This document shows positions 14,903 through 23,170 of a DNA stretch of 64,000 nucleotides, one piece after another. The DNA lies in assembly GCA_045616445.1 (NCBI GenBank), contig JAZLGR010000014.1, forward strand, positions 1 through 64,000, in the 5' to 3' direction. The position numbers and the translations under genes were made by a program. Position 1 is the stretch's first letter. Each line of letters begins with the position of its first letter. Source of the stretch: Fimousia sp045616445. Its GTDB lineage: Bacteria > Bacillota > Clostridia > Lachnospirales > Lachnospiraceae. A model generated the notes under the pieces. It had not been told where the DNA came from and searched no databases. It saw only the letters and a program-made list of their open reading frames with translations.

Positions 14903-16015
14903 GTGGTTGAATTAGATCAGTTTAAGTATAAAATCGGAACATATGAAGAACCGCTCTGTGAATTAGCCGGTGCTCTTGGTTTAGAACCGAAGCAGGAACG
15001 AATTGATCAATTGGAAGCCGATATGGAAGCACCTGATTTCTGGGATGATGTTACATCATCCCAGAATGTTATGAAAGAACTGAAGCAGCTGAAGGATGTT
15101 GTGGATGCCTACAAGGCGATTTCAGAAACATTTGACGACATCCAGACCATGATCGAGATGGGATATGAAGAGGAAGATGAGGATCTGATTCCGGAGATCA
15201 AAGATATGATCGAAGCATTCGAAGCAGATTTCGATGCCCTTCGCATCGGAACATTGTTATCCGGTGAGTATGACAAGGAAGATGCCATCTTAAGCCTGAA
15301 TGCAGGTGCCGGCGGAACTGAATCCTGCGACTGGGTCAGCATGCTGTTTCGTATGTATTCCAAGTGGGCAGAGAAGAAGGGCTACAAAACCCAGATTCTT
15401 GACTATCTGGACGGAGACGTGGCAGGCATCAAATCGGTTACCATGCAGGTTTCCGGTGAAAATGCGTACGGCTTCTTAAAATCTGAGAAGGGTATTCACC
15501 GTTTGGTTCGAATCTCTCCATTTAATGCAGCTGGTAAGAGACAGACATCCTTTGCATCCTGCGATATTATGCCGGATATTCAGACGGAGATTAATATTGA
15601 GATTGCGGATGACGATATCCGAATCGATACCTACCGATCCTCCGGAGCCGGTGGACAGCACATCAACAAAACCGATTCTGCCATCCGAATCACCCATCTT
15701 CCAACCGGAACCGTGGTTCAGTGTCAGAATGAGCGTTCCCAGAAACAGAATAAGGATAAGGCGATGCAGATGTTAAAGGCAAAGCTTTATATTCTGAAGG
15801 AAGAAGAGCGCAAGGCAGAGCTTTCTGGTATTCGAGGTGAAGTGATGGATAACGGCTGGGGCAGCCAGATCCGTTCCTACGTTCTTCAGCCATATACTAT
15901 GGTGAAGGATCACCGCACCAATGAAGAAAGCGGTAATCCATCTGCAGTGTTGGATGGAGCCTTAGATGCCTTCATGAATGCCTATTTAAAATGGGAAAAT
16001 CTGAAGCAAATCTAA
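14903..16015 (+). CDS. prfB: Peptide chain release factor 2
   Basis: A 370-residue factor that ends translation at UGA and UAA. The SPF codon-recognition tripeptide is in VRISPFNAAGKRQTSFAS and the catalytic GGQ in SGAGGQHINKTDSAIRI near residue 250. I start it at GTG 14903 (VVELDQFKYKI), two bases after secA, with GAGGGAAATAAA as ribosome binding site. Most prfB genes carry a programmed +1 frameshift (CTTTGA) near codon 25 that senses RF2 level. Here the frame is continuous through that region (CELAGALGLEPKQERI), so autoregulation by frameshift is absent. The secA-prfB pair is a standard Firmicute order. Confidence 0.95.
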   Translation: MVELDQFKYKIGTYEEPLCELAGALGLEPKQERIDQLEADMEAPDFWDDVTSSQNVMKELKQLKDVVDAYKAISETFDDIQTMIEMGYEEEDEDLIPEIKDMIEAFEADFDALRIGTLLSGEYDKEDAILSLNAGAGGTESCDWVSMLFRMYSKWAEKKGYKTQILDYLDGDVAGIKSVTMQVSGENAYGFLKSEKGIHRLVRISPFNAAGKRQTSFASCDIMPDIQTEINIEIADDDIRIDTYRSSGAGGQHINKTDSAIRITHLPTGTVVQCQNERSQKQNKDKAMQMLKAKLYILKEEERKAELSGIRGEVMDNGWGSQIRSYVLQPYTMVKDHRTNEESGNPSAVLDGALDAFMNAYLKWENLKQI

Positions 16016-16034
16016 AACAAATATAAAATTAAAC

Positions 16035-16063
16035 TTGTTTATAGTGTCAAAACATGATAGTAT
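16035..16063 (+). promoter_or_regulatory. Promoter of the ACT-hom-lysC operon
   Basis: TTGTTT (16035-16040), 17 bases and TAGTAT (16058-16063). The leader of roughly 50 bases is too short for a lysine or T-box element, and none is seen. Confidence 0.5.
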
Positions 16064-16119
16064 TTGTAACTGACGGACATTGTGCTTGTCAGAAAGACAC
16101 AAATTGAGTGGAGGTTATC

Positions 16120-16563
16120 ATGTCAGAAGATACAAAATATTTTGTGATTCGTAAGAAGGCCGTTCCTGAAGTATTACTCAAAGTAGTTGAGGTACAGAAG
16201 ATCTTAGATTCTGATCCTGCCAAGACCATTCAGGATGCGACTTATGAAGTGGGAATCAGCAGAAGTTCCTACTATAAATATAAAGATGATATTTTTCCAT
16301 TCCATGACAGCAAACATGGAAGGAACATTACCTGTGTAATTGAGATGCGAGACTGTCCGGGAATCATTTCCTCGGTTTTGAATATATTCGCACAATATCA
16401 TACCAATATTCTGACGATCCATCAGGCTATTCCGATCAACGGAGTTGGCGTACTGACATTGAGTGTGGATATTTTATCCATTACAACTGATGTATCAGCC
16501 ATGCTTGATGAAGTGGAACATTTGGACAGAATTATTAGCGTAAAAATTATTGCAAGAGAGTGA
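16120..16563 (+). CDS. ACT domain protein (PheB/UPF0735 type)
   Basis: A 147-residue cytoplasmic protein. The start is ATG 16120 (MSEDTKYFVIRKKAVPEVLL) with GTGGAGGTTATC before it. Residues about 15-65 look like a small HTH (AVPEVLLKVVEVQKILDSD, then GISRSSYYKYKDDIF). Residues about 72-147 are an ACT domain (CVIEMRDCPGIISSVLNIFA, then INGVGVLTLSVDI), which senses amino acids. It is followed directly by hom, as in other Firmicutes, so it is probably a regulator or sensor of the aspartate pathway. Its biochemical role is not established. Confidence 0.88.
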   Translation: MSEDTKYFVIRKKAVPEVLLKVVEVQKILDSDPAKTIQDATYEVGISRSSYYKYKDDIFPFHDSKHGRNITCVIEMRDCPGIISSVLNIFAQYHTNILTIHQAIPINGVGVLTLSVDILSITTDVSAMLDEVEHLDRIISVKIIARE

Positions 16564-16570
16564 GATAAAT

Positions 16571-17797
16571 ATGATTAATATAGCTATTTTAGGTTACGGT
16601 ACAGTTGGATCAGGTGTATTTGAAGTGTTCCGTACAAACAAGGAAAGCATTGCCAAGCGTGTAGGCGATGAAGTAAACGTAAAATATGTACTGGATATCA
16701 AGGAATTCCCTGCAGATGATCCAGTTAATGAAGTATTGACAAGAGATTTTGATGAAATCTTAAATGATGAGGAAGTAAAAATCGTAGTAGAAGTATTAGG
16801 TGGTGTGGAACCATCCAATACATGGGCAACCAAGTGTCTCGAACATGGCAAGAGCGTATGTACTTCCAACAAAGAATTAGTTGCAAAACACGGTGCAAGA
16901 TTAATCGCACTTGCAAAAGAACACAATGTAAATTTCTTCTTTGAAGCAAGTGTTGGCGGCGGTATTCCAATTATCCGTCCATTGATCAACTGTGTAACAG
17001 CAGATGAAGTGTTAGAAATTTCCGGTATCTTAAATGGTACTACAAACTATATGTTAACAAAGATGACAGACGAAGGCGCAGATTACAATTCCGTACTTCG
17101 TGATGCACAGGCTAAGGGATATGCAGAGCTTCATCCGGAAGCTGACGTGGAAGGCTACGATGCATGTCGTAAGATTGCAATCTTAACTTCCCTTGCATAT
17201 GGAAAACAGGTTGATTTTGAAGATATCTACACAGAAGGTATCACAAAAATCACTGATATGGATATTACCTATGCAAAAGCAATGAACAAGAAGATCAAGC
17301 TTCTCGGCACAAGCTGTGAAATTGATGGAGAGGTTTATGCCATGGTGGCACCTTTCATGATCGGCGCATATCATCCTTTATATAATGTCAATGATGTATT
17401 CAACGCTGTATTCGTAAAGGGTAACATGGTTGATGATCTGATGTTCTATGGTAAGGGCGCTGGTAAGCTTCCAACTGCTTCCGCAGTATCTGCAGACGTG
17501 GTTGAAGCTGCAAAAAACCTTGGAAGAACATTACCAATCATCTGGGAACAGGATAAATTAGAACTCGCTCCACATGGACAGTTCAAACACAATTTCTTTG
17601 TTCGCGTGGAAGATGCAGATGAAGCAATGATCGACCGCATTGAGAATATATTTGGTGGCGTGTTACCAGTCGAACTTCCAGAAGATGAAGTCATTGAAGG
17701 TGAATATGCATTTATGACTCCGGTTATGAAAGAAGAAGAATTCAACAGCATTGTGGAAGAATTAGATCAGGTAGTCAGCGTAATCCGTGTAAAATAA
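16571..17797 (+). CDS. hom: Homoserine dehydrogenase
   Basis: A 408-residue NAD(P)H enzyme reducing aspartate semialdehyde to homoserine, the branch toward threonine and methionine. The start is ATG 16571 (MINIAILGYGTVGSGVFEVF), whose glycines form the nucleotide site. Further signatures are VVEVLGGVEP, TSNKELVAKHG with the catalytic lysine, FFEASVGGGIPIIRPL and GILNGTTNYMLTKM. The last about 75 residues (FFVRVEDADEAMIDRIENIF) look like the regulatory ACT domain. Homoserine made here would feed metY after acetylation. It is cotranscribed with lysC (22-base gap). Confidence 0.95.
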   Translation: MINIAILGYGTVGSGVFEVFRTNKESIAKRVGDEVNVKYVLDIKEFPADDPVNEVLTRDFDEILNDEEVKIVVEVLGGVEPSNTWATKCLEHGKSVCTSNKELVAKHGARLIALAKEHNVNFFFEASVGGGIPIIRPLINCVTADEVLEISGILNGTTNYMLTKMTDEGADYNSVLRDAQAKGYAELHPEADVEGYDACRKIAILTSLAYGKQVDFEDIYTEGITKITDMDITYAKAMNKKIKLLGTSCEIDGEVYAMVAPFMIGAYHPLYNVNDVFNAVFVKGNMVDDLMFYGKGAGKLPTASAVSADVVEAAKNLGRTLPIIWEQDKLELAPHGQFKHNFFVRVEDADEAMIDRIENIFGGVLPVELPEDEVIEGEYAFMTPVMKEEEFNSIVEELDQVVSVIRVK

Positions 17798-17819
17798 TCA
17801 GTTTTTTAGGAGAAGAGAA

Positions 17820-19031
17820 ATGTTAATTGTTAAGAAGTTTGGCGGAACCTCCGTAGGCAATAAAGAAAGAATCTTCAATGTGGCAAAAAGATGTATTGAA
17901 GATTATCAGAAGGGGAATGATATTGTCGTTGTATTATCTGCAATGGGCAAGATGACAGATGAATTGATCGCAGAAGCCCGCGATATCAACCCGAATCCAT
18001 CCAAAAGAGAGATGGATATGCTCTATACCATTGGGGAACAGAAATCTGTTGCGTTAATGGCAATGGCGATGAATGCCCTTGGAGCTCCGGCAGTTTCTTT
18101 GAATGCTTTTCAGGTAGCAATGCATTCCACTAATAAGTATGGCAATGCCCGCCTGAAGAGAATCGATACCGAACGCATCAATCATGAACTGGATCAGAGA
18201 AAGATTGTCTTAGTAACTGGCTTCCAGGGAATTGATCAGTACAACAATTATACAACATTGGGTCGTGGAGGTTCCGATACCACTGCAGTGGCCCTTGCAG
18301 CAGCACTTCGTGCCGATGCATGTGAAATCTATACAGACGTGGAAGGCGTTTACACTGCTGACCCACGTAAAGTACCAGATGCACGCAAATTAAAGGAAAT
18401 CACATACAATGAGATGTTAGAGCTTGCAACCCTTGGCGCAGGCGTACTGCACAATCGCTGTGTAGAGCTTGCCAAGAAAAACGGGGTACAGATCATCGTG
18501 CGTTCTTCTTTAAATAATGCACCTGGAACCGTTGTCAAATCCTTCACTGCCATGAGAGACCGTGTCGTATGCGGCGTGGCAGGTGACCGTGATGCAGCAC
18601 GTATCGCTGTTCTTGGTGTAAAGAATGAACCGGGAACTGCATTTAAGCTTTTTAACATTCTTGCAAGACATAACATCAACGTGGATATTATCCTGCAGTC
18701 TGTTGGACACGAAGGAAAGAAGGATATCTCCTTTACAGTAAGAGAAGATCTGGTGCAGGAAGCCGTTGAATGTATTAAGAATAACTTTAACAGCAAAAAA
18801 TATGATTCCATTGACGTGGAAGAAAAGATTGCCATGGTATCCGTAGTCGGAGCCGGCATGTTAGATCATCCGGGCGTGGCAAGAAAGATGTTCCAGGCTT
18901 TATATGAAGCAGGCATCAATATTCGCATGATTTCCACTTCTGAAATTCGCGTAACCGTACTCGTAAACGAAGATGAAATGGAAGATGCAATGAGAGCGGC
19001 TCACAAAGCATTTGCCTTAGATGAAGAGTAG
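17820..19031 (+). CDS. lysC: Aspartate kinase
   Basis: A 403-residue enzyme phosphorylating aspartate, the first step to lysine, threonine and methionine. The ATP site is MLIVKKFGGTSVGNKERIFN. Substrate motifs are VVVLSAMGKMTDELIAEA, LGRGGSDTTAVALAAAL and YTDVEGVYTADPRKVPDA. Two ACT domains follow (about 265-330 and 340-403; VLGVKNEPGTAFKLFNILA, VVGAGMLDHPGVARKMFQAL), where lysine or threonine would bind. A leader riboswitch is missing, so allostery is probably the main control. GGAGAAGAGAA precedes the ATG. Its stop codon overlaps the region where the muramidase starts. Confidence 0.95.
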   Translation: MLIVKKFGGTSVGNKERIFNVAKRCIEDYQKGNDIVVVLSAMGKMTDELIAEARDINPNPSKREMDMLYTIGEQKSVALMAMAMNALGAPAVSLNAFQVAMHSTNKYGNARLKRIDTERINHELDQRKIVLVTGFQGIDQYNNYTTLGRGGSDTTAVALAAALRADACEIYTDVEGVYTADPRKVPDARKLKEITYNEMLELATLGAGVLHNRCVELAKKNGVQIIVRSSLNNAPGTVVKSFTAMRDRVVCGVAGDRDAARIAVLGVKNEPGTAFKLFNILARHNINVDIILQSVGHEGKKDISFTVREDLVQEAVECIKNNFNSKKYDSIDVEEKIAMVSVVGAGMLDHPGVARKMFQALYEAGINIRMISTSEIRVTVLVNEDEMEDAMRAAHKAFALDEE

Positions 19032-19035
19032 AACG

Positions 19036-20403
19036 ATGATGAAGAGAGTAGTAAGTTTTGTTTTGATTTTCTGCCTGCTCTTATCCGGATGGAAGTTTCC
19101 GGTCATGGTTCATGCAGCAGAGATAACCGCAAAAGTAGATACAACAACCGGTGTGAAGGAGCTTGATAAAGCCATGGGTGATAGCTACAGCGAAGATCCT
19201 CATATGGAAGCACAGATCACTCCAAGAGGTGCCCTGCCATCTGCACCAAAGGGAACCATTGCAAAGGGCGTGGATCTCTCCCATCATGACACGGTCACAG
19301 ATTTTGGCAAGCTTGCAAAGGCTGTCGATTTTGTCATCATTCGTGTGGGATATGGACAGGACATGACCAGTCAGGACGACAGAAAGTTTGAAGAACATGT
19401 AAAGGGCTGTCGTGACAACAATATTCCATTTGGCTTATACCTCTATTCCTACGCAACCACAGCTGAGGCAGCCACCAGTGAAGGTGCCCATGCCTTAAGA
19501 CAGGCCAAGAAGGTTGCCGGGTGGGGTGCGCAGGTATCTCTTCCAATCTATTACGATATGGAGGATGCCGGACAGAAAGCCGTATCCAAGGCGAAGAAGG
19601 CAACATTTGCCAAGAATTTCTGTGCACCATTAGATCAGGCTGGATTTACAACAGGTATTTATGCCAACTTAGACTGGTGGAACAACCAGCTGACTGACAG
19701 CTATTTTGACACAAAGACCAAGTGGGTGGCACAGTATAATACCACATGCAAGTATACTAAGGAGTATTCAATCTGGCAGTGTGCAGAGGATGCAACCGTT
19801 GCCGGTATCAGCAATAAGTGTGATTATAACTATATGATTAAGAATGTCTTCCTTGATGTGCCAAATGCAAACGGGCCGGTGGAATTGGAACCACAGCCGG
19901 TAGAAAGAGTGCCGATCAAGAACGCATCCATCGCTGCAATTCCAGAGCAGAATTATACCGGAGACAAGATCAAGCCTGCAGTGAAAGTAACCTATCAGGG
20001 TAAAAAGCTGGTGAAGGGAACCGATTATACGGTGAAGCTTTCCAACTATATAATGCCTGGAAAGGCAACCGTGAAGGTGACAGGAATGGGTGCATTCGAA
20101 GGAACAAAGACCACTTATTTCTATATCATCCCGTCTGTTCCGGTAGTTAGTTCAGTGAAAGCCACTTCCACTTATGTCAAAGCGACCTGGAAAGAAGTGC
20201 CGGGGGCAAGCGGTTACCGCGTAGCCTGGGCGGTGAAAGGAAGCTCTGATTATACAAAGAAGAATACCACAGCCTTCAGCAAGAAGATTACAGGGCTGAA
20301 GCATGGAAAAACCTATAAGGTAAGGGTCAGATCCTACGTGATCGTGGATGAGAAGAAGTACTACAGTCCTTATACGGCTGTTACTTATATCAAATATAAA
20401 TAA
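19036..20403 (+). CDS. Secreted GH25 muramidase with C-terminal Ig/Fn3-like domains
   Basis: An exported lysozyme of about 455 residues. An upstream ATG at 19021 is in frame, but GAAGAG at 19022-19027 favours ATG 19036. The signal peptide is RVVSFVLIFCLLLSGWKFPV, ending near HAA. The GH25 barrel (about 75-285) shows KGVDLSHHDT, VIIRVGYGQD, FGLYLYSYA and the catalytic acids in PIYYDMEDAGQ. After it come a domain of the type found in bacterial adhesins (about 300-370, NYTGDKIKPAVKVTYQGK) and one Fn3 domain (about 375-460, SSVKATSTYVKATWKEVPGA) that could hold it to the wall. It lies right behind lysC with no promoter seen, so it may be cotranscribed, a functionally odd pairing. Confidence 0.88.
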   Translation: MMKRVVSFVLIFCLLLSGWKFPVMVHAAEITAKVDTTTGVKELDKAMGDSYSEDPHMEAQITPRGALPSAPKGTIAKGVDLSHHDTVTDFGKLAKAVDFVIIRVGYGQDMTSQDDRKFEEHVKGCRDNNIPFGLYLYSYATTAEAATSEGAHALRQAKKVAGWGAQVSLPIYYDMEDAGQKAVSKAKKATFAKNFCAPLDQAGFTTGIYANLDWWNNQLTDSYFDTKTKWVAQYNTTCKYTKEYSIWQCAEDATVAGISNKCDYNYMIKNVFLDVPNANGPVELEPQPVERVPIKNASIAAIPEQNYTGDKIKPAVKVTYQGKKLVKGTDYTVKLSNYIMPGKATVKVTGMGAFEGTKTTYFYIIPSVPVVSSVKATSTYVKATWKEVPGASGYRVAWAVKGSSDYTKKNTTAFSKKITGLKHGKTYKVRVRSYVIVDEKKYYSPYTAVTYIKYK

Positions 20404-20426
20404 GCATAAATATGAATAAACATAAA

Positions 20427-20454
20427 AATCCCGCAGTTTCAGGACTGCGGGATT
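20427..20454. terminator. Bidirectional terminator between the muramidase gene and degV
   Basis: AATCCCGCAG pairs with CTGCGGGATT over an 8-nt loop. The T-run is better on the - strand (ATTTTTATG), so degV is served best. Confidence 0.8.
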
Positions 20455-20469
20455 GTTGTTTTCACATTC

Positions 20470-21342
20470 TTAATATTCTAATTTCTTTTCGATGGTTACG
20501 GCAAGGGCGCCATCACCGATATGGCAGGATACACTTAAGCTTAATGGAAGAATTGGGATTTCTTCTTCGCTCAGTGGGAAATGTTCCGTTAATTCCCTGC
20601 GGAAGGCTTCGGCTGCCTTTGGACATTCTGTGTGGCAGACGCCGATTCTGACATTATCCACTCCGCCAAAACGTTCGTTGGCATCTCTGACTGCCTGTTC
20701 TACCATGATCGCACGGCCTTTTTTTGCTGTACGGGCTTTGGCGAAGGAGTCTAACTTTTCACCCTGGATCTGTAATACCGGTTTGATCTTTAATAATGTT
20801 GCAAGGGCAGCGGCAGCAGGTGTGATACGACCGCCTTTCTTTAAGTATTTTAAGGTATCCATAACGATATAGATACTGGAATCGAATTTGGTTTCCATTA
20901 ATCGATCATGTATTTCCTGACCAGTATAGCCCTTTTCTGCCATGCCTTTGGCGTCAAGGACAGAAGAAATCATGGTGTGGGCGATACGTTGGTTATCCAC
21001 AACGAAGACTCTGCCTTCATATTCGTCCTCAGAAGCTAACATCATGGCTGTCTGACAGCTGCCGGATAAACCGGAGGACATCGGAATGTGGATGATCTGT
21101 TCAAATCCCTCTGCAAATAAGTTATCCCAGGTGTCGGTAACTTCTGCAGGAGAAGGCTGGGATGTGGAAACATCTGCGTCCCCCTTTAAAAATGTATAAA
21201 ACTCTTCCTGAGTTAAGTTGATATCTTCTAAATAAGTTTCGCCATTGATATAGAATGGCATCGGAATGACGGTTACGCCTAATCGTTTCGCTTCCATCTG
21301 TGTGATTCCGCTGTTGGAATCCGTTACGATTGCGATGTTCAT
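20470..21342 (-). CDS. DegV family fatty acid-binding protein
   Basis: A 290-residue cytoplasmic two-domain protein. The N-terminal signature is IAIVTDSNSGITQMEAKRLG, followed by VIPMPFYINGETYLE. The fatty acid site includes STSQPSPAEVTDTW and the central HIPMSSGLSGSCQTAMMLA. The tail VSCHIGDGALAVTIEKKL is also typical. Homologues (FakB) bind fatty acids and hand them to the kinase FakA for use in phospholipids. No fakA is near, so partner and substrate are inferred from the family only. A GGAGGGG ribosome binding site precedes the ATG on the - strand. Confidence 0.92.
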   Translation of the reverse strand: MNIAIVTDSNSGITQMEAKRLGVTVIPMPFYINGETYLEDINLTQEEFYTFLKGDADVSTSQPSPAEVTDTWDNLFAEGFEQIIHIPMSSGLSGSCQTAMMLASEDEYEGRVFVVDNQRIAHTMISSVLDAKGMAEKGYTGQEIHDRLMETKFDSSIYIVMDTLKYLKKGGRITPAAAALATLLKIKPVLQIQGEKLDSFAKARTAKKGRAIMVEQAVRDANERFGGVDNVRIGVCHTECPKAAEAFRRELTEHFPLSEEEIPILPLSLSVSCHIGDGALAVTIEKKLEY

Positions 21343-21491
21343 ACTTTACCCCTCCATGTGCTTGTGTAATTATATATTATAAAGATGTTTGATATTATAA
21401 ATATTTTTAAAAGTGTTATCAAAATTAAAAGTATTGTATCATCTTATAGTGTAAAAGTAAATGACTGCAAATAATTTCTATAATTATTGCT

Positions 21492-21519
21492 TTTCATAAA
21501 CCTACTTTTTCGGTATAAT
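21492..21519 (+). promoter_or_regulatory. Promoter of the second cysteine synthase gene
   Basis: TTTCAT (21492-21497), 16 bases and TATAAT (21514-21519). Unlike the promoter at 3963 there is no GGG-ATA-CCC palindrome, so the two cysteine synthase genes are probably controlled differently. Confidence 0.5.
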
Positions 21520-21553
21520 AAAGCTTAACGTATTATTAGGAGGATAGGTATAC

Positions 21554-22456
21554 ATGTATACAGACAATATTTTAGATTTAATCGGCAATACACCATTACT
21601 TAGTTTAAAACCAGCAACAGGCTGTGAAATCTATGCGAAGGCAGAATTTTTAAATCCAGGCGGAAGTATCAAAGACCGTGTGGCTAAGAATATGTTAGTA
21701 CAGGCTGAAAAGAAAGGCCTTTTAAAACCAGGTATGACCATCATCGAACCAACATCTGGTAATACAGGGATCGGTCTTGCATTCTGCGGCGTTCGTATGG
21801 GCTACAAAGTAAAGATCGTTATGCCGGAAAATATGAGTGAAGAACGTAAAAAGCTGATCAGAGGCTTAGGTGCAGAATTAGTATTAACACCTGCAGAATT
21901 AAGCATCGACGGTTCCGTTCAGGAAGCACTTCGCATCGCTTCAAGCTCCGATGAATATTTTGTTCCTCAGCAGTTTGAAAATATGGACAACACATGGGCA
22001 CACTACGAAGGCACTGCAAAAGAATTAGTAGAACAGATTGGAAAGCCAATCGACATCTTCGTATCCGGTGTTGGAAGTGGCGGAACATTAGCTGGAATCG
22101 GAAAATATTTATTAGAAATCAATCCAGATACCAAGATTGTTGCAGCTGAACCTATGGGCGTATCTGCATTACTTGGTCAGCAGCCAGGTCTTCACCAGAT
22201 TCAGGGAATCGGCGACGGCTTCATCCCTGCAATCTTAGATACAGATATTGTTACAGAAGTTGTAGAAGTCAGCGACGAAGATGCCATCGAAACAGCAAGA
22301 GAGCTTGCTCGCGTGAACGGTATCTTATGTGGCATCTCCTCTGGATGTAACGTATGGGCAGCAAAGAAATTAGCAGAAAAGTACGGCAAAGACGTTGTCA
22401 TTGCAACTGTTCTTCCAGACCGTGCAGAAAGATACTTCAGCGTTGATTTATTATAA
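21554..22456 (+). CDS. cysK: Cysteine synthase, second copy
   Basis: A 300-residue PLP enzyme of the O-acetylserine sulfhydrylase family. The PLP lysine is in LNPGGSIKDRVAKNM, the substrate loop is PTSGNTGIGLAF, and the phosphate cradle is GVGSGGTLAGIGKYL, then GISSGCNVWAAKK near the end. It lacks the CBS tail of cystathionine beta-synthase. The sequence differs clearly from the enzyme at 4061, and the gene order differs too: here it overlaps a phosphopantetheinyl transferase gene. It might be a CysM-like isoenzyme with another sulfur donor, which the sequence cannot settle. AGGAGGATAGGTATAC lies before the ATG. Confidence 0.9.
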   Translation: MYTDNILDLIGNTPLLSLKPATGCEIYAKAEFLNPGGSIKDRVAKNMLVQAEKKGLLKPGMTIIEPTSGNTGIGLAFCGVRMGYKVKIVMPENMSEERKKLIRGLGAELVLTPAELSIDGSVQEALRIASSSDEYFVPQQFENMDNTWAHYEGTAKELVEQIGKPIDIFVSGVGSGGTLAGIGKYLLEINPDTKIVAAEPMGVSALLGQQPGLHQIQGIGDGFIPAILDTDIVTEVVEVSDEDAIETARELARVNGILCGISSGCNVWAAKKLAEKYGKDVVIATVLPDRAERYFSVDLL

Positions 22457-22943
22457 GACTGGAGACATTCCAAAGGACAAACAGCATGAGGAAGCATATA
22501 ACCTGCTTCTTCATGCGTTAAAAATGGAATATGGTATCAAAGAGCTTCCCGAAATTGGCAAAACTGATGATGGGAAGCCTTATTTTCTTCACAGTGACAT
22601 CTGTTTTAATGTGAGCCACACCGACGGGGCCGTGGCCTGCATTGTCAGTGACAAGCCGTGCGGCATCGACATTCAGTCCATCGCCGGGAGCACGCGGGCG
22701 GCAAGAAAGGTTTGCTCTGCAAAAGAGCAGGAAGCAATTGTAGCATCAGCAGAACAGAACCGCCTTTTTACCCGTTACTGGGTGCTGAAGGAGGCATTTG
22801 TCAAATGTATCGGCACAGGAATCCGAACTGATTTAGCACGCATTGACTTCTCTGAATGCTTAACAGACCAGTTTATGCATGAAAACATGCATTTTACCGT
22901 AATTGAGAATGATAAATTCATTCTGGCAGCCTGTATTTACTGA
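22443..22943 (+). CDS. 4'-phosphopantetheinyl transferase, Sfp type
   Basis: A protein of about 166 residues that would attach phosphopantetheine from CoA to carrier proteins. Magnesium and CoA motifs are present: FNVSHTDGAVACIVSD, CGIDIQSIAGSTRAARKV and YWVLKEAFVKCIGTGI. The start is uncertain. The frame is open from 22395, inside the cysteine synthase gene, but the protein most naturally begins at TTG 22443 (IYYKTGDIPKDKQHEE), overlapping the previous stop by 14 bases; a weak GAAAGA precedes it. A polyketide or peptide synthase target is not in the window, so fatty acid carrier protein or a distant cluster could be the substrate. Confidence 0.8.
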   Translation: MIYYKTGDIPKDKQHEEAYNLLLHALKMEYGIKELPEIGKTDDGKPYFLHSDICFNVSHTDGAVACIVSDKPCGIDIQSIAGSTRAARKVCSAKEQEAIVASAEQNRLFTRYWVLKEAFVKCIGTGIRTDLARIDFSECLTDQFMHENMHFTVIENDKFILAACIY

Positions 22944-23004
22944 CAATTTGCAAAATAATTTAAAATTATACGAAAAAATATTCGTAAAAAATGAATAAAA
23001 ATTC

Positions 23005-23033
23005 GTGACAGAATACCAAATTTGATGTAAAAT
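23005..23033 (+). promoter_or_regulatory. Promoter of the amino-acid ABC operon
   Basis: GTGACA (23005-23010), 17 bases and TAAAAT (23028-23033). It lies upstream of the terminator-like hairpin at 23061, so transcripts from it must pass that hairpin. Confidence 0.5.
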
Positions 23034-23060
23034 TAAACTTGTTAAAAAATCACGAGGATG

Positions 23061-23132
23061 TGGCACATTTTCATGAGGAAGATGTGCCATTTTTTATAAT
23101 ATTGGAAAGGAAGTGGCAATTTCCAATGTTAT
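23061..23132 (+). terminator. Leader with a terminator hairpin and a second stem (possible attenuator)
   Basis: TGGCACAT (23061-23068) pairs with ATGTGCCA (23082-23089), followed by six Ts. Directly after, ATAA-T-ATTGGAAA (23096-23108) pairs with TTTCCAAT-G-TTAT (23120-23132), a 12-bp stem with one mismatch. It may simply end the phosphopantetheinyl transferase transcript, but with the promoter at 23005 it also sits in the leader of the ABC operon. No known riboswitch is recognised. Confidence 0.6.
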
Positions 23133-23170
23133 AAAAGTCCCCGTTATATTTCAGGAAGGAGAAGGATAAA

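Noticed and set aside
16016..16119. Lysine riboswitch or T-box before the hom/lysC operon
   Set aside because: The leader is only about 50 nt and shows no conserved T-box or L-box sequence.
4061..22456. Recent duplication of cysteine synthase (4061 and 21554)
   Set aside because: The two proteins differ clearly and have different neighbours and promoters, so they are old paralogues.
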